Shown here: piece by piece, positions 1 through 8,166 of the stretch | Layout of the letters: every line of letters begins with the position of its first letter | How positions within the stretch are numbered: the stretch's first letter is position 1 | NCBI GenBank assembly: GCA_963522145.1 | Contig: CAUQXI010000008.1 | Location: forward strand, 1 to 64,000 | Reading direction: 5' to 3' | DNA length: 64,000 bases | DNA from: Mesorhizobium_B sp963522145 | Lineage (GTDB): Bacteria; Pseudomonadota; Alphaproteobacteria; Rhizobiales; Rhizobiaceae | Translations under genes and position numbers: made by a program | Notes under the pieces: model-generated | The model's database searches: none | What the model saw: the letters and a program-made list of their open reading frames with translations, nothing else | Told to the model about the DNA's origin: nothing

Positions 1-940
1 GGTTCGTGGCGGGAACACTGCGGGAGCCGCGCGGCGGCGCGGCGCGCGGCTGCTGCGCCGCCTCGCCGAACACTTCGCGGGCAATGGCGCCCATGCCGCC
101 CAGGCTGCCGATCAGCGACGAGGCTTCAAACGGCATCAGAACGATCTTGCTGTTGGGTGCCGAGCCGATACGCGACAGGGCCTCCGTATAGCGCTGGGCC
201 ACGAAATAGTTGATCGCCTGAACGTCGCCCTTGGCGATGGCCTCGGACACGACCTGGGTGGCGCGCGCCTCGGCTTCCGCCGCGCGCTCGCGTGCCTCGG
301 CGTCGCGGAAGGCGGCCTCCTTGCGGCCCTCGGCTTCCAGCACCTGCGCCTGCTTCAATCCCTCGGCTTCGAGAATCTGTGCGCGCTTGTTGCGCTCGGC
401 CATCATCTGGCGGGCCATGGAATCCACGAGGTTCGCGGGCGGGTTGATGTCCTTGATCTCGACGCGGGTGACCTTGATGCCCCAGACATGTGCGGCCTCG
501 TCCACGATGCGGAGAAGGCGCTCATTGATGGCGTCGCGGTTGGACAACAACTCGTCCAGATCCATCGAGCCCATCACGGAGCGGATATTCGTCATGGTCA
601 AATTGAGGATGGCGTTCTGGAGGCCGGACACCTGATAGGCGGCCTGCGGGGCGCTCAGCACCTGGTAGAAGGCCACGCCGTCCACTGCCACGATGGCGTT
701 GTCGCGCGTGATCACCTCCTGGGTGGGCACGTCGAGCACCTGCTCCATCATGTTCATCTTGGCGCCCAGGCGATCGACAAAGGGCACGATCAGGTTGAGG
801 CCGGGGCTCAGCGTGCGCGTGTAGCGGCCGAAGCGCTCCACCGTGTAGTTGTAGCCCTGCGGCACCGTCTTGATGCCGGCGAACAGCACCAGAAGCACCA
901 GCACCGCCAGAACGATGATGGTGATGTCGAAAGCGGTCAT
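1..940 (-). CDS. qmcA: SPFH/band-7 membrane protein (QmcA/stomatin-like), 3' end outside window
   Basis: Reading from the ATG at 940 gives an N-terminal membrane segment (about residues 5-22, rich in I, V and L), then the band-7 domain opening with KTVPQGYNYTVERFGRY, and later an Ala/Glu/Arg-rich helical stretch (EAEGRKEAAFRDAEARER). This is the stomatin/prohibitin/QmcA layout. Such proteins form large oligomeric scaffolds at the inner membrane and are tied to FtsH-type proteolysis or NfeD partners. About 313 codons are present and the stop lies left of position 1. An NfeD gene commonly sits next to this family and would be outside the window. The start follows a G-rich Shine-Dalgarno stretch. 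The family is clear; the exact role is not. Confidence 0.9.
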   Translation of the reverse strand, partial: MTAFDITIIVLAVLVLLVLFAGIKTVPQGYNYTVERFGRYTRTLSPGLNLIVPFVDRLGAKMNMMEQVLDVPTQEVITRDNAIVAVDGVAFYQVLSAPQAAYQVSGLQNAILNLTMTNIRSVMGSMDLDELLSNRDAINERLLRIVDEAAHVWGIKVTRVEIKDINPPANLVDSMARQMMAERNKRAQILEAEGLKQAQVLEAEGRKEAAFRDAEARERAAEAEARATQVVSEAIAKGDVQAINYFVAQRYTEALSRIGSAPNSKIVLMPFEASSLIGSLGGMGAIAREVFGEAAQQPRAAPPRGSRSVPATN

Positions 941-1045
941 CGGTGGTCCCCCCTTGCGGCCCGTCAAAAGCGTTCAAAGCGCCTTATCCGCGAGGAAGAT
1001 GTAGGAACAATCACGCCGCGCCGCAATCGGCGGTCGAGAAACGCC

Positions 1046-2170
1046 TCAGGCCCAGCCGCCGAGTTCGCGGCGCGTCACCGTCTCGATCACGTCCATGCCT
1101 TCCGCGCTGTCATTGAGGCACCGGATATGGGCGAAATGCGTGCCGCCGGCATGGATGAAGATCTCGCGGTTCTCGCCGTCGATCTCTTCCAGCGTTTCGA
1201 TGCAGTCGGAGGAGAAACCCGGATTGATGATCGCGATGCGCCTGACGCCTTCGCGCGCTAAGCGCTCCACCGTCTTGTCCGTGTAGGGCTGGAGCCATTC
1301 CTGCGCGCCGAAGCGCGACTGGAAGGTTGTCATGAAGCGCGTCTCGTCCCAGCCCAGGCGCTCGCGCAGGAGGCGTGACGTCTTCTGGCAATGGCAGTGA
1401 TAGGGATCGCCTTTGAGGAAATAGCTCTTGGGGATACCGTGATAGGAGGCGAGCACGCGTTCCGGCTCGAAGGGAAGCGCTGCCAGCTGCGTTTCCAGCG
1501 AGCGCGCGAGCGCGTCGATATAGGCCGGCTCGTCGTGATAGGGCGGTACGGTGCGGACTGCGGGTGCCCAGCGCAGGCGCATCAGCGCACGGAACAATTG
1601 GTCGTTCGCGGTTGCGGTGGTCGTGGCGGAATATTGCGGATAAAGCGGAAAGGACAGGATGCGATCGCACCCCTTTTCCTGCAGCCGCTTCACCGCGCTC
1701 GCGATCGACGGGTTGCCGTAGCGCATGCTCCATTCCACCTCGATCTGCGGCTCGCCGGCGAAGCGCTGCGCGAGCTTCTCGGCCTGCGCGCGCGTGATGG
1801 TGCGAAGCGGGGATTCGTTGCGCTCCCGATCCCAGATCTTGGCATAGTTCGCGCCAGACTTACGCGGGCGCGTGTTGAGGATGATGCCGTAGAGGATCGG
1901 GTACCACACGGCGCGCGGCAGCTCGATCACGCGCGGGTCGGACAGGAACTCGCGCAGATAGCGGCGAACGGACGGCGTGTCGGTCCCTTCGGGTGTGCCG
2001 AGATTGACCAGCAGCACGCCGACCCGGCCTTGCCGCACTGGAGGATGGTTCGGCGGCAACGGGCCGACCGCATGGGGCTCGGAGGACGATGGCGCGGATG
2101 ACAGCGCGGGGCCGCGTGGGCTGTCCGGCACGCTTTCAAGCGCTTCGCCGGCCTCGAAGGGCGGCTTCAT
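1046..2170 (-). CDS. hemH: Ferrochelatase
   Basis: Inserts Fe2+ into protoporphyrin IX, the last step of protoheme synthesis, at the cytoplasmic face of the inner membrane. The product is 374 aa. The family core begins near residue 48 (GRVGVLLVNLGTPEGT). The catalytic histidine is H244 in SYHGIPKSY and the conserved acidic residue is E325 in SSDCIETLEEI. The first 45 residues are a proline/serine-rich extension not needed by the fold, so the true start could be a little further in. The gene stands alone, with no other heme gene beside it. Confidence 0.96.
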   Translation of the reverse strand: MKPPFEAGEALESVPDSPRGPALSSAPSSSEPHAVGPLPPNHPPVRQGRVGVLLVNLGTPEGTDTPSVRRYLREFLSDPRVIELPRAVWYPILYGIILNTRPRKSGANYAKIWDRERNESPLRTITRAQAEKLAQRFAGEPQIEVEWSMRYGNPSIASAVKRLQEKGCDRILSFPLYPQYSATTTATANDQLFRALMRLRWAPAVRTVPPYHDEPAYIDALARSLETQLAALPFEPERVLASYHGIPKSYFLKGDPYHCHCQKTSRLLRERLGWDETRFMTTFQSRFGAQEWLQPYTDKTVERLAREGVRRIAIINPGFSSDCIETLEEIDGENREIFIHAGGTHFAHIRCLNDSAEGMDVIETVTRRELGGWA

Positions 2171-2353
2171 GGAAAAAGAACCTGCATGGAGGCGCTATCT
2201 GTGAAGAAGAGGCGCCGAATGCAATGTCGCGTCTGGCCGCAGGGACTTCAATTCATCGTTGCCGGCCGGCGGTATGATCCGCTTTCGGCTTGCTATCCGG
2301 GGCAGCGGTCCTTGTTCGCAACCTAAACAGTGTGGCCAGGGACGCGAAAGGAT

Positions 2354-2374
2354 CGGCCGGACGTTGCCCGGCCG
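2354..2374 (-). terminator. Candidate terminator after the 5'-nucleotidase gene
   Basis: A 7-bp GC stem (CGGCCGG / CCGGCCG, loop ACGTTGC) lies 18-38 bases past the stop of the nucleotidase gene. On the minus strand it is followed by TCCTTTC, a weak U-tract. It may act as a terminator or as an RNA-stabilising hairpin. Confidence 0.4.
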
Positions 2375-2391
2375 GCCTTGAAGGAAGCGCC

Positions 2392-4692
2392 TCAGCCTGC
2401 GGGCGGGATCTGGATCGTCGCGCCGATCGGCAGAGCGCGCGGGCGGAAACCGGGATTGGCCTTCGCGATAGAGCGCCATTTGGCACCATCGCGGTAGAAC
2501 GTTTCCGCCAGCTTCCAGTAGCTGTCGCCCTGCACGATCACATGCGTCGAGCCTGTCGAAGCGGATGCCGGGGCAGGCGGTTGTTCGGCGGTTGTGGCAG
2601 GCTCGGGCGAGGCAGCCGTTGCACCGGGAGCCGGCGCGGAAGGCGTGGCGTCGGCTGGAGCTGGTGCCGGCCCGGACGGCAGGGAGTCCTCGGCAGAAGG
2701 CTTGGCAGCTTCCGGTGATCCTTGACCCGCCTGCACTGGAGCTTCTTCTGCGGGCGCGGGTGCCACATCAGGCGTGGCTGGCGCAGCGGGAGTTGCAGGC
2801 TCGGCGGCAACGGGCTCCGGAGGGGAGGCAGGCTGTTCCGTCACTTCCGGCTCGGCGGGCTCGGATGGCAGGGAGTCTTCCGCCGCCGGCTTCGCAGCCT
2901 CGGGCGATCCTTGAGCCGATGACGGCACATCGGTCACTGGCGGGGCGCTATTAGCGATCTCGTTCGAGCCCGCAGGCAGTTGCGGAAGCTCTGGCTCGGG
3001 CGACGATGTTTCCGGGGCCGCCGCAGGTGCCGGTTCGGCGGGTGCGGGCGAAACAGGCGTGTTCGCCGGCTCGGCTGCGGCCGCCTGCGCGACTTCCGTG
3101 ATGCGCCCTTCCAGCTTTGGCTGGTAGGGCCGGTTCTTCGCGAGGTAGTCGGCCATAACCTGTTCCAGGCCCGGCCCGTAATCATAGGCGTTCCGCGCCT
3201 TTTCGGCGAAGAGGTGATAGCCGTCGCCTCCGCCGCGCACATAATTGTTGGTGACGACCGTGTAGGTCCTGGCCGGATCGATCGGCGCAAACGCGCCGTT
3301 TTCCATCACCTCCACGTTCGACACGCGGCCTCCGTTCGGTGCCTTTGACGCGTCGAGCGTGTAGCGCAGGCCCGCGACCTGCGGGAACTTGCCCTTGCCT
3401 TCGGCGATCTCGGAAACACCGCCTTCGAGCGAGGACACGAGATCGGCGCCTGAGAGCTGGAAGGTGGCCACCGTGTTCTGGAAGGGTAGAACCGTCAGCA
3501 CCTCGCCCATGGTGACGGGGCCGGCATCGATGGAGGCGCGGATGCCGCCGCCGTTCTGGATCGCGATCGTCACGCCCTGATCCTTCGTGCGTTCGAGCAT
3601 GGCATCCGCAATCAGGTTGCCCATGGCGCATTCCTTTGCGCGGCAGGTTTCGCGGCTGCCATCGATCGGAGCGGCACTTTCCGCCACCACCTTCGCCTTG
3701 AGTTCCTCGATCGGCGCGCCGAGCTCCTTGATCCGGGCAAGCACAGCCTCGTCGGGCTTGATCGTGCTGTCGAGCGGAATGGGATCGCCGGACGCCTCCT
3801 TCAAGACGCCGCTATCGTCGAAGACCAGCCTGACCTCGCCCAGGAACTTGGAATAGGAAGCGGCCTGCACGACCGGCACCTTGGCGCCGGATCCATTGTC
3901 GACCAGCGTCGGATAGGGGCCCTCGGCCTTCGGATCGGTGTTGGACAGGAGCGTGTGGGAATGGCCGCCCACCACGGCGTCCACGCCGGGAATCTTCGCG
4001 ATGACGTCGCGATCACGTACATATCCGACATGGGTGAGGGCGATGATCTTGTTGACGCCCTGTGCTTCGAGCTTCGCCACCTCCGCCGTGACCGCCTCGG
4101 CATCGCTTCCGATGGAAATGTCGGGGCCTGGGGAGGCGATCTCAGTTGTATCGGTGGTCACCACGCCGATGATACCGATCCTCTGACCACCCACATCGAG
4201 AACCACCGAGGGCTTGATGCGGTCGCCCACCTTGGCGCCGGGCGCTGCCTTCACGTTGGCGCCGAGCACCGGATACTTCGTGACGTCGAGAAACGGCGCG
4301 AGCGCATCCTCGCCGTCGTCGAATTCGTGGTTGCCGACCGTCATGGCGTCGACATTCATCTTGTTGAGGAACTCGGACTCGGCCTTGCCCTTGAAGGTCG
4401 AGTAGAAGAGCGAGCCCTGGAAATTGTCGCCCGCGTCGAGCAGCAGGACATTCTGCCCCTTGAGCCTTTCGCGCTCGGCGTTCACCGCGGTCACCAGGCG
4501 CGCGGCGCCACCGGTGCACTCGTTCTTGCCCTCTTCCTCCGCCGAGCAGGTCGATTCGGACTTGTTGTTGGACTCGATGCGCGAATGCCAATCGTTGAAA
4601 TGAAGGATGTTGAGCGTGTAGTCGGCGCGGGCGGAGGTGTCCATGAGTGCAAGCGCCGAAACCGAAAGGGCTGCAAGAAGTCTGGGCGTCAT
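2392..4692 (-). CDS. Secreted 5'-nucleotidase/UshA-family metallophosphoesterase with C-terminal LysM domain
   Basis: A 766-aa exported protein. Residues 1-23 are a signal peptide. The calcineurin-like domain carries the metal motifs HFNDWHSRIE, DAGDNFQGS, VGNHEFDDG, THVGY and GGHSHT. The 5'-nucleotidase C-terminal domain has IQNGGGIRASI and TNNYVRGGGDGY. A Pro/Ala/Glu linker (about 530-710) then contains a near-duplicate block starting QGSPEAAKP, and a LysM module (about 715-764) closes the protein. UshA-type enzymes hydrolyse nucleotides in the periplasm to salvage nucleoside and phosphate. Plain UshA is about 550 aa and has no LysM, so the tail probably tethers the enzyme to peptidoglycan (inference). 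It is a single-gene unit. Confidence 0.93.
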   Translation of the reverse strand: MTPRLLAALSVSALALMDTSARADYTLNILHFNDWHSRIESNNKSESTCSAEEEGKNECTGGAARLVTAVNAERERLKGQNVLLLDAGDNFQGSLFYSTFKGKAESEFLNKMNVDAMTVGNHEFDDGEDALAPFLDVTKYPVLGANVKAAPGAKVGDRIKPSVVLDVGGQRIGIIGVVTTDTTEIASPGPDISIGSDAEAVTAEVAKLEAQGVNKIIALTHVGYVRDRDVIAKIPGVDAVVGGHSHTLLSNTDPKAEGPYPTLVDNGSGAKVPVVQAASYSKFLGEVRLVFDDSGVLKEASGDPIPLDSTIKPDEAVLARIKELGAPIEELKAKVVAESAAPIDGSRETCRAKECAMGNLIADAMLERTKDQGVTIAIQNGGGIRASIDAGPVTMGEVLTVLPFQNTVATFQLSGADLVSSLEGGVSEIAEGKGKFPQVAGLRYTLDASKAPNGGRVSNVEVMENGAFAPIDPARTYTVVTNNYVRGGGDGYHLFAEKARNAYDYGPGLEQVMADYLAKNRPYQPKLEGRITEVAQAAAAEPANTPVSPAPAEPAPAAAPETSSPEPELPQLPAGSNEIANSAPPVTDVPSSAQGSPEAAKPAAEDSLPSEPAEPEVTEQPASPPEPVAAEPATPAAPATPDVAPAPAEEAPVQAGQGSPEAAKPSAEDSLPSGPAPAPADATPSAPAPGATAASPEPATTAEQPPAPASASTGSTHVIVQGDSYWKLAETFYRDGAKWRSIAKANPGFRPRALPIGATIQIPPAG

Positions 4693-4872
4693 TGGAAAAC
4701 TCCCGATTGTTCTACGAGAAGCATCTGGTCGAAGGTTTTTTGGTTAGCCGCTACCATCGCTTTGAGCAGGCCTGTTTCCGCCTTTCGGGCGGAAGAACGG
4801 CGCCTTCCTTCCCCTGATCGGCCGACCCTATCGGTGTTTGATGACCGCTGCATTGCAGGCCAATATCGAACA

Positions 4873-4917
4873 GAAAAAAGACGGCTGGAAGGGGATGTTT
4901 CCACTCCCTTCCAGCCG
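4873..4917 (-). terminator. Rho-independent terminator of the omp10-like gene
   Basis: A perfect 12-bp stem (CGGCTGGAAGGG / CCCTTCCAGCCG) lies 36 bases past the omp10-like stop. On the minus strand it is followed by a run of six T residues. The U-tract marks it as belonging to the minus-strand gene. Confidence 0.85.
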
Positions 4918-4952
4918 GCGCAAGAGAAAAGCCGGAGTGTTGAAACCGGGCC

Positions 4953-5366
4953 TCAGGCCGGCGCGGCGGAAGCGCGGCGCGTGAGCACGAAGTTTTGGCC
5001 GGTCGAGCTCGTGCAGTTGAGCTGGTTCGTCGTGGCGCGCCCGCAATTGACCGTGCTCGTGGTCTGGCGGATGCGCGACTTCACGGTGATCTCGGCGGTG
5101 CGGTCATTGACCATGCGGTAATTGCCGTCGGCGAGCGTGTTGCCCGTGTCGGTCGCGAATGTTTCGAAGCGACCACCGGAAAAGCGCGACACGGCTACGC
5201 CGTCCGTCGAGATCCATTCGCCGTCGAAGCCTTGCGGGAGCGACGCGATCGGGCCACCGCCGGATCCCCCGTCAACGGGCACGGAGCGCATGCAGCCGGT
5301 CAATGCCATAGCGGCGGCAAGGGCGCCGGGCGCCAGCAGACGAAGCGGGATCAAAGAACGAGACAT
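4953..5366 (-). CDS. omp10: Omp10-like outer-membrane lipoprotein
   Basis: A 137-aa small lipoprotein. It has an N-terminal signal with a lipobox (AMALTGC, modified Cys at about residue 25), then a compact beta-rich domain. The segments GNYRMV, IRQTTSTVNC, QLNCTSSTGQNF and LTRR match the pattern of Brucella Omp10. Two cysteines (VNC and LNC) could form a disulfide. The start at 5366 is chosen because GAGGAG lies just upstream; an earlier in-frame ATG at 5396 would add ten residues before the signal sequence. Its role is structural or immunogenic in Brucella; the biochemical function is unknown. Confidence 0.85.
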   Translation of the reverse strand: MSRSLIPLRLLAPGALAAAMALTGCMRSVPVDGGSGGGPIASLPQGFDGEWISTDGVAVSRFSGGRFETFATDTGNTLADGNYRMVNDRTAEITVKSRIRQTTSTVNCGRATTNQLNCTSSTGQNFVLTRRASAAPA

Positions 5367-5445
5367 CGCGAGCTCCTCGACAAGATGTTCACTCAATTGG
5401 CTTTTTCATCTCCGATGGCAAGGTCCATGCGTGACGTGTGCGCCG

Positions 5446-6891
5446 TCAACGCACCAGGATGTTGCGGAACTGCCAGGGGTCGCTTTCGTCGATGTCCTCG
5501 GGGAACAGGCCGGGCCGCCCGTCGAGCGGTGTCCAGTCGGTATAGAAGCCCCGCGTCGGGCCGAGATAAGGACGCTGGACCTCCAAACAGCGGTGGAAGT
5601 CCATCTCGTCGGTTTCCACGATGCCCGCGCTTGGATTCTCCAGCGCCCAGACCATGCCGGCCAGAACGGCGGAGGTCACCTGAAGGCCGGTCGCGTTCTG
5701 GTACGGCGCAAGCCGGCGGGCCTCTTCGAGCGAAAGCTGCGAGCCGAACCAGTAGGCATTGCGCGCGTGGCCATAAAGCAGCACGCCGAGTTCGTCCGCT
5801 CCGTCCACCAGCTCGTTCTCGTCCAGCACATGCTGCACGGGTTGAGCGGTGCCGCCATTGCCGAACATCTCGTGCAGCGACAGGACCGCATCATTCGCCG
5901 GATGATAGGCATAGTGGCAGGTCGGGCGATATTCGGCCTCGCCGTCCCCGCCGCGCACGGTGAAATAGTCGGCGATCGAGATCGCCTCATTGTGGGTGAC
6001 CAGGAAGCCGTATTGCGCCTTTGGCGTCGGGCACCAGGAGCGCACACGCGTGTTAGCGCCGGGCTGATCGAGGAAGATCCCGGCCTTCGAGCCGCTTTTG
6101 TGCCCGCGGGCATTGGCAGGCTGCCACTTCTCATGTGTGCCCCAGCCGAGCTCGGCCGGCTGGAGGCCTTCCGAGATGAAGCCTTCCACCGACCAGGTAT
6201 TCCAGAACACGTCGAGCGGCTTCGGCAACTTGGCGCGCTGCGTGTCGCGCTCGGCGATGTGGATGCCCTTGACGCCGGCCTGCTGCATCAGCCGCGCCCA
6301 GCCTGCACGATCGCCCGCGGCAGGCTCTGAAAAGTCGAGTTCGAGCTCGCCTGCAAGGTCGAGCAGCGCCTGCTTCACGAACCACGACACCATGCCGGGA
6401 TTGGCGCCACAGCAGGACACGGCCGTTGTGCCACCGGGATTGGCGCGGATTTCGTCCCGCACCGTTTCGCGCAGCGCATAATTGGTGCGGCTGGCATTGT
6501 CCGCGTTCTTGTCGAAGTAGAAGCCCAGCCAGGGCTCCACCACCGTGTCGATATAGAGCACGCCCAGCTCTCGGCAGAGCCGCATCAGGTCGAGCGAGCC
6601 GGTATCGACGCTCAGATTGACGCAGAAGCCCTGGCCGGCGCCCTCGGTGAGGAGCGGCGTGAGCAGCTCACGGTAATTATCGCGGGTCACGGCCTTCTGG
6701 ATGAAGCGGATGTTGCGCTCGTCCAGAAGCGCCTTGTCGGTGTCACGCGGGTCGATCACCGCCATACGGCTTTTGTCGAACTGGAAGTGCCGCTCAAGCA
6801 AAGGCAGCGTGCCGCGCCCGATCGACCCGAAGCCAATCATCACCACAGGTCCGCTGATCGTGCCGTGCACCGGCCAGTTCGCTTCCGCCAT
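5446..6891 (-). CDS. hss: Homospermidine synthase
   Basis: An NAD-dependent enzyme that makes homospermidine from putrescine (and spermidine), a major polyamine of rhizobia. The product is 481 aa. The N-terminal Rossmann motif is GFGSIGRGTLPL, near residue 20, and the length matches the bacterial family. The start at 6891 is chosen because homologues begin with a short MxEAxxPVHG-type leader and GGAG lies upstream. Earlier in-frame ATGs (6906, 6909) are possible. The gene follows pabB by 71 bases on the same strand, so the two may be co-transcribed, although they are functionally unrelated. Confidence 0.95.
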   Translation of the reverse strand: MAEANWPVHGTISGPVVMIGFGSIGRGTLPLLERHFQFDKSRMAVIDPRDTDKALLDERNIRFIQKAVTRDNYRELLTPLLTEGAGQGFCVNLSVDTGSLDLMRLCRELGVLYIDTVVEPWLGFYFDKNADNASRTNYALRETVRDEIRANPGGTTAVSCCGANPGMVSWFVKQALLDLAGELELDFSEPAAGDRAGWARLMQQAGVKGIHIAERDTQRAKLPKPLDVFWNTWSVEGFISEGLQPAELGWGTHEKWQPANARGHKSGSKAGIFLDQPGANTRVRSWCPTPKAQYGFLVTHNEAISIADYFTVRGGDGEAEYRPTCHYAYHPANDAVLSLHEMFGNGGTAQPVQHVLDENELVDGADELGVLLYGHARNAYWFGSQLSLEEARRLAPYQNATGLQVTSAVLAGMVWALENPSAGIVETDEMDFHRCLEVQRPYLGPTRGFYTDWTPLDGRPGLFPEDIDESDPWQFRNILVR

Positions 6892-6962
6892 TCTTTTGCG
6901 CTCCATCATTGTTTCGATCCGGCTTAGCGAGAAAGCATGACAGAGTGAAGAGTTGCAGACCC

Positions 6963-8111
6963 TTAAGGCGGCGGGGCGGACGGTTCGTGGCCGGTCGCGA
7001 AGCGGGCCTTGAGCAGGCATTCGGCATATTCAGCTTCCGCTGTCGAATCGAAGACGATGCCGCCGCCCACATTGAACACGGCCTCGCCGCCGGGAAAAAG
7101 CGACAGCGTGCGGATGGCGACGGAGAAGCGCATCGTGCCGTCCGGCGCGGCAAAGCCGATGGCACCGCAATAAACATCACGCGGAACGCCTTCCAACTCA
7201 TGCAGGATCTCCATCGCCCGGATCTTCGGCGCACCCGTCACCGAGCCGCAGGGAAAAAGGGCAGCGAAAATCTCGCGTAAGGTGAGGTCGCGGCGCAGCC
7301 GGGCACGCACGCGGCTCACCATCTGGTGGACGGTGGGATAGGTCTCGACGTGGAACAATTCCGGCACGTGGAGCGAGCCGACCTCGCTCAAAAGCGAGAT
7401 GTCGTTTCGCAGGAGGTCCACGATCATCCGGTTCTCGGCCTGGCTTTTCTCGTCTTCCTGCAGGAAGCGCTTGATTTCCCGGTCCTCGACTGAATCGCGC
7501 CCGCGCCGGGCGGTGCCCTTCATCGGCCGGGCCTCGATGAAGCGGTCGCGGTCGACCTGAAAGAAAAGCTCCGGCGAGCGCGACAGGACGATCGGTCCCG
7601 GTCCCAGTGCGGCAAGCGCGGCATAGCGCACCGGTTGCCGCGCCTGGAGGGTCGAGAAGGCAGTCAAGGGCTCGCCCTCCCAGCGCGCCTGAACCGGAAA
7701 GGTCAGGTTGGCCTGGTAGCAGTCGCCTTCGCGAAGATGTTGGTGAAGGCGAGAGAAGCGCCTTTCGTAGTCTCCGAACGACCATGCGGCGTGAGCGGAA
7801 CTGATCGGTTCCGGGCCGGGCGATGGTAGCGGGGGAGGGTCGCACGGGCCTGCAAAGATGCCGATGCAGAAAAGAGGCGCTCGCCGTTTTTCAGGCAGGA
7901 GAGAGTGAAGCTTCGGCTCAAGCAGGTAGCCGGATTCATAAGACAAGTAGCCAGCTAACCACTTTCCTTCCCGCCGGGCCTCCTCAAGACGGGAGAAGTC
8001 ACGCTCGAACTCTTCGGGCGTCGCGGGCGCGAGCACCATATCCGGCTTGCTGAAGAAGAGGGTCTGTCCGGCGGGATCGTCGCGGAACAGGACAAAGGGA
8101 GAAGTATCCAT
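6963..8111 (-). CDS. pabB: Aminodeoxychorismate synthase component I
   Basis: Converts chorismate to 4-amino-4-deoxychorismate for folate synthesis. The 382-aa product has the chorismate-binding fold with RPMKGTARRG (the lysine of the PIKGT motif, typical of PabB rather than TrpE), ENRMIVDLLRND and CGSVTGAPKIRAM. There is no fused PabA or PabC domain. A lyase (PabC) gene, often adjacent, is not seen here. It is the first gene of a possible pair with hss. Confidence 0.94.
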   Translation of the reverse strand: MDTSPFVLFRDDPAGQTLFFSKPDMVLAPATPEEFERDFSRLEEARREGKWLAGYLSYESGYLLEPKLHSLLPEKRRAPLFCIGIFAGPCDPPPLPSPGPEPISSAHAAWSFGDYERRFSRLHQHLREGDCYQANLTFPVQARWEGEPLTAFSTLQARQPVRYAALAALGPGPIVLSRSPELFFQVDRDRFIEARPMKGTARRGRDSVEDREIKRFLQEDEKSQAENRMIVDLLRNDISLLSEVGSLHVPELFHVETYPTVHQMVSRVRARLRRDLTLREIFAALFPCGSVTGAPKIRAMEILHELEGVPRDVYCGAIGFAAPDGTMRFSVAIRTLSLFPGGEAVFNVGGGIVFDSTAEAEYAECLLKARFATGHEPSAPPP

Positions 8112-8166
8112 CCTCGTTGCGCGACCATGGTTCAGATCAGGGGGCTGGGATCAGGCGCGGCACGGA

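Noticed and set aside
3955..5121. A 388-codon plus-strand frame antisense to the nucleotidase and Omp10-like genes
   Set aside because: It is the mirror of conserved codons; the minus-strand proteins have clear domains and signal peptides.
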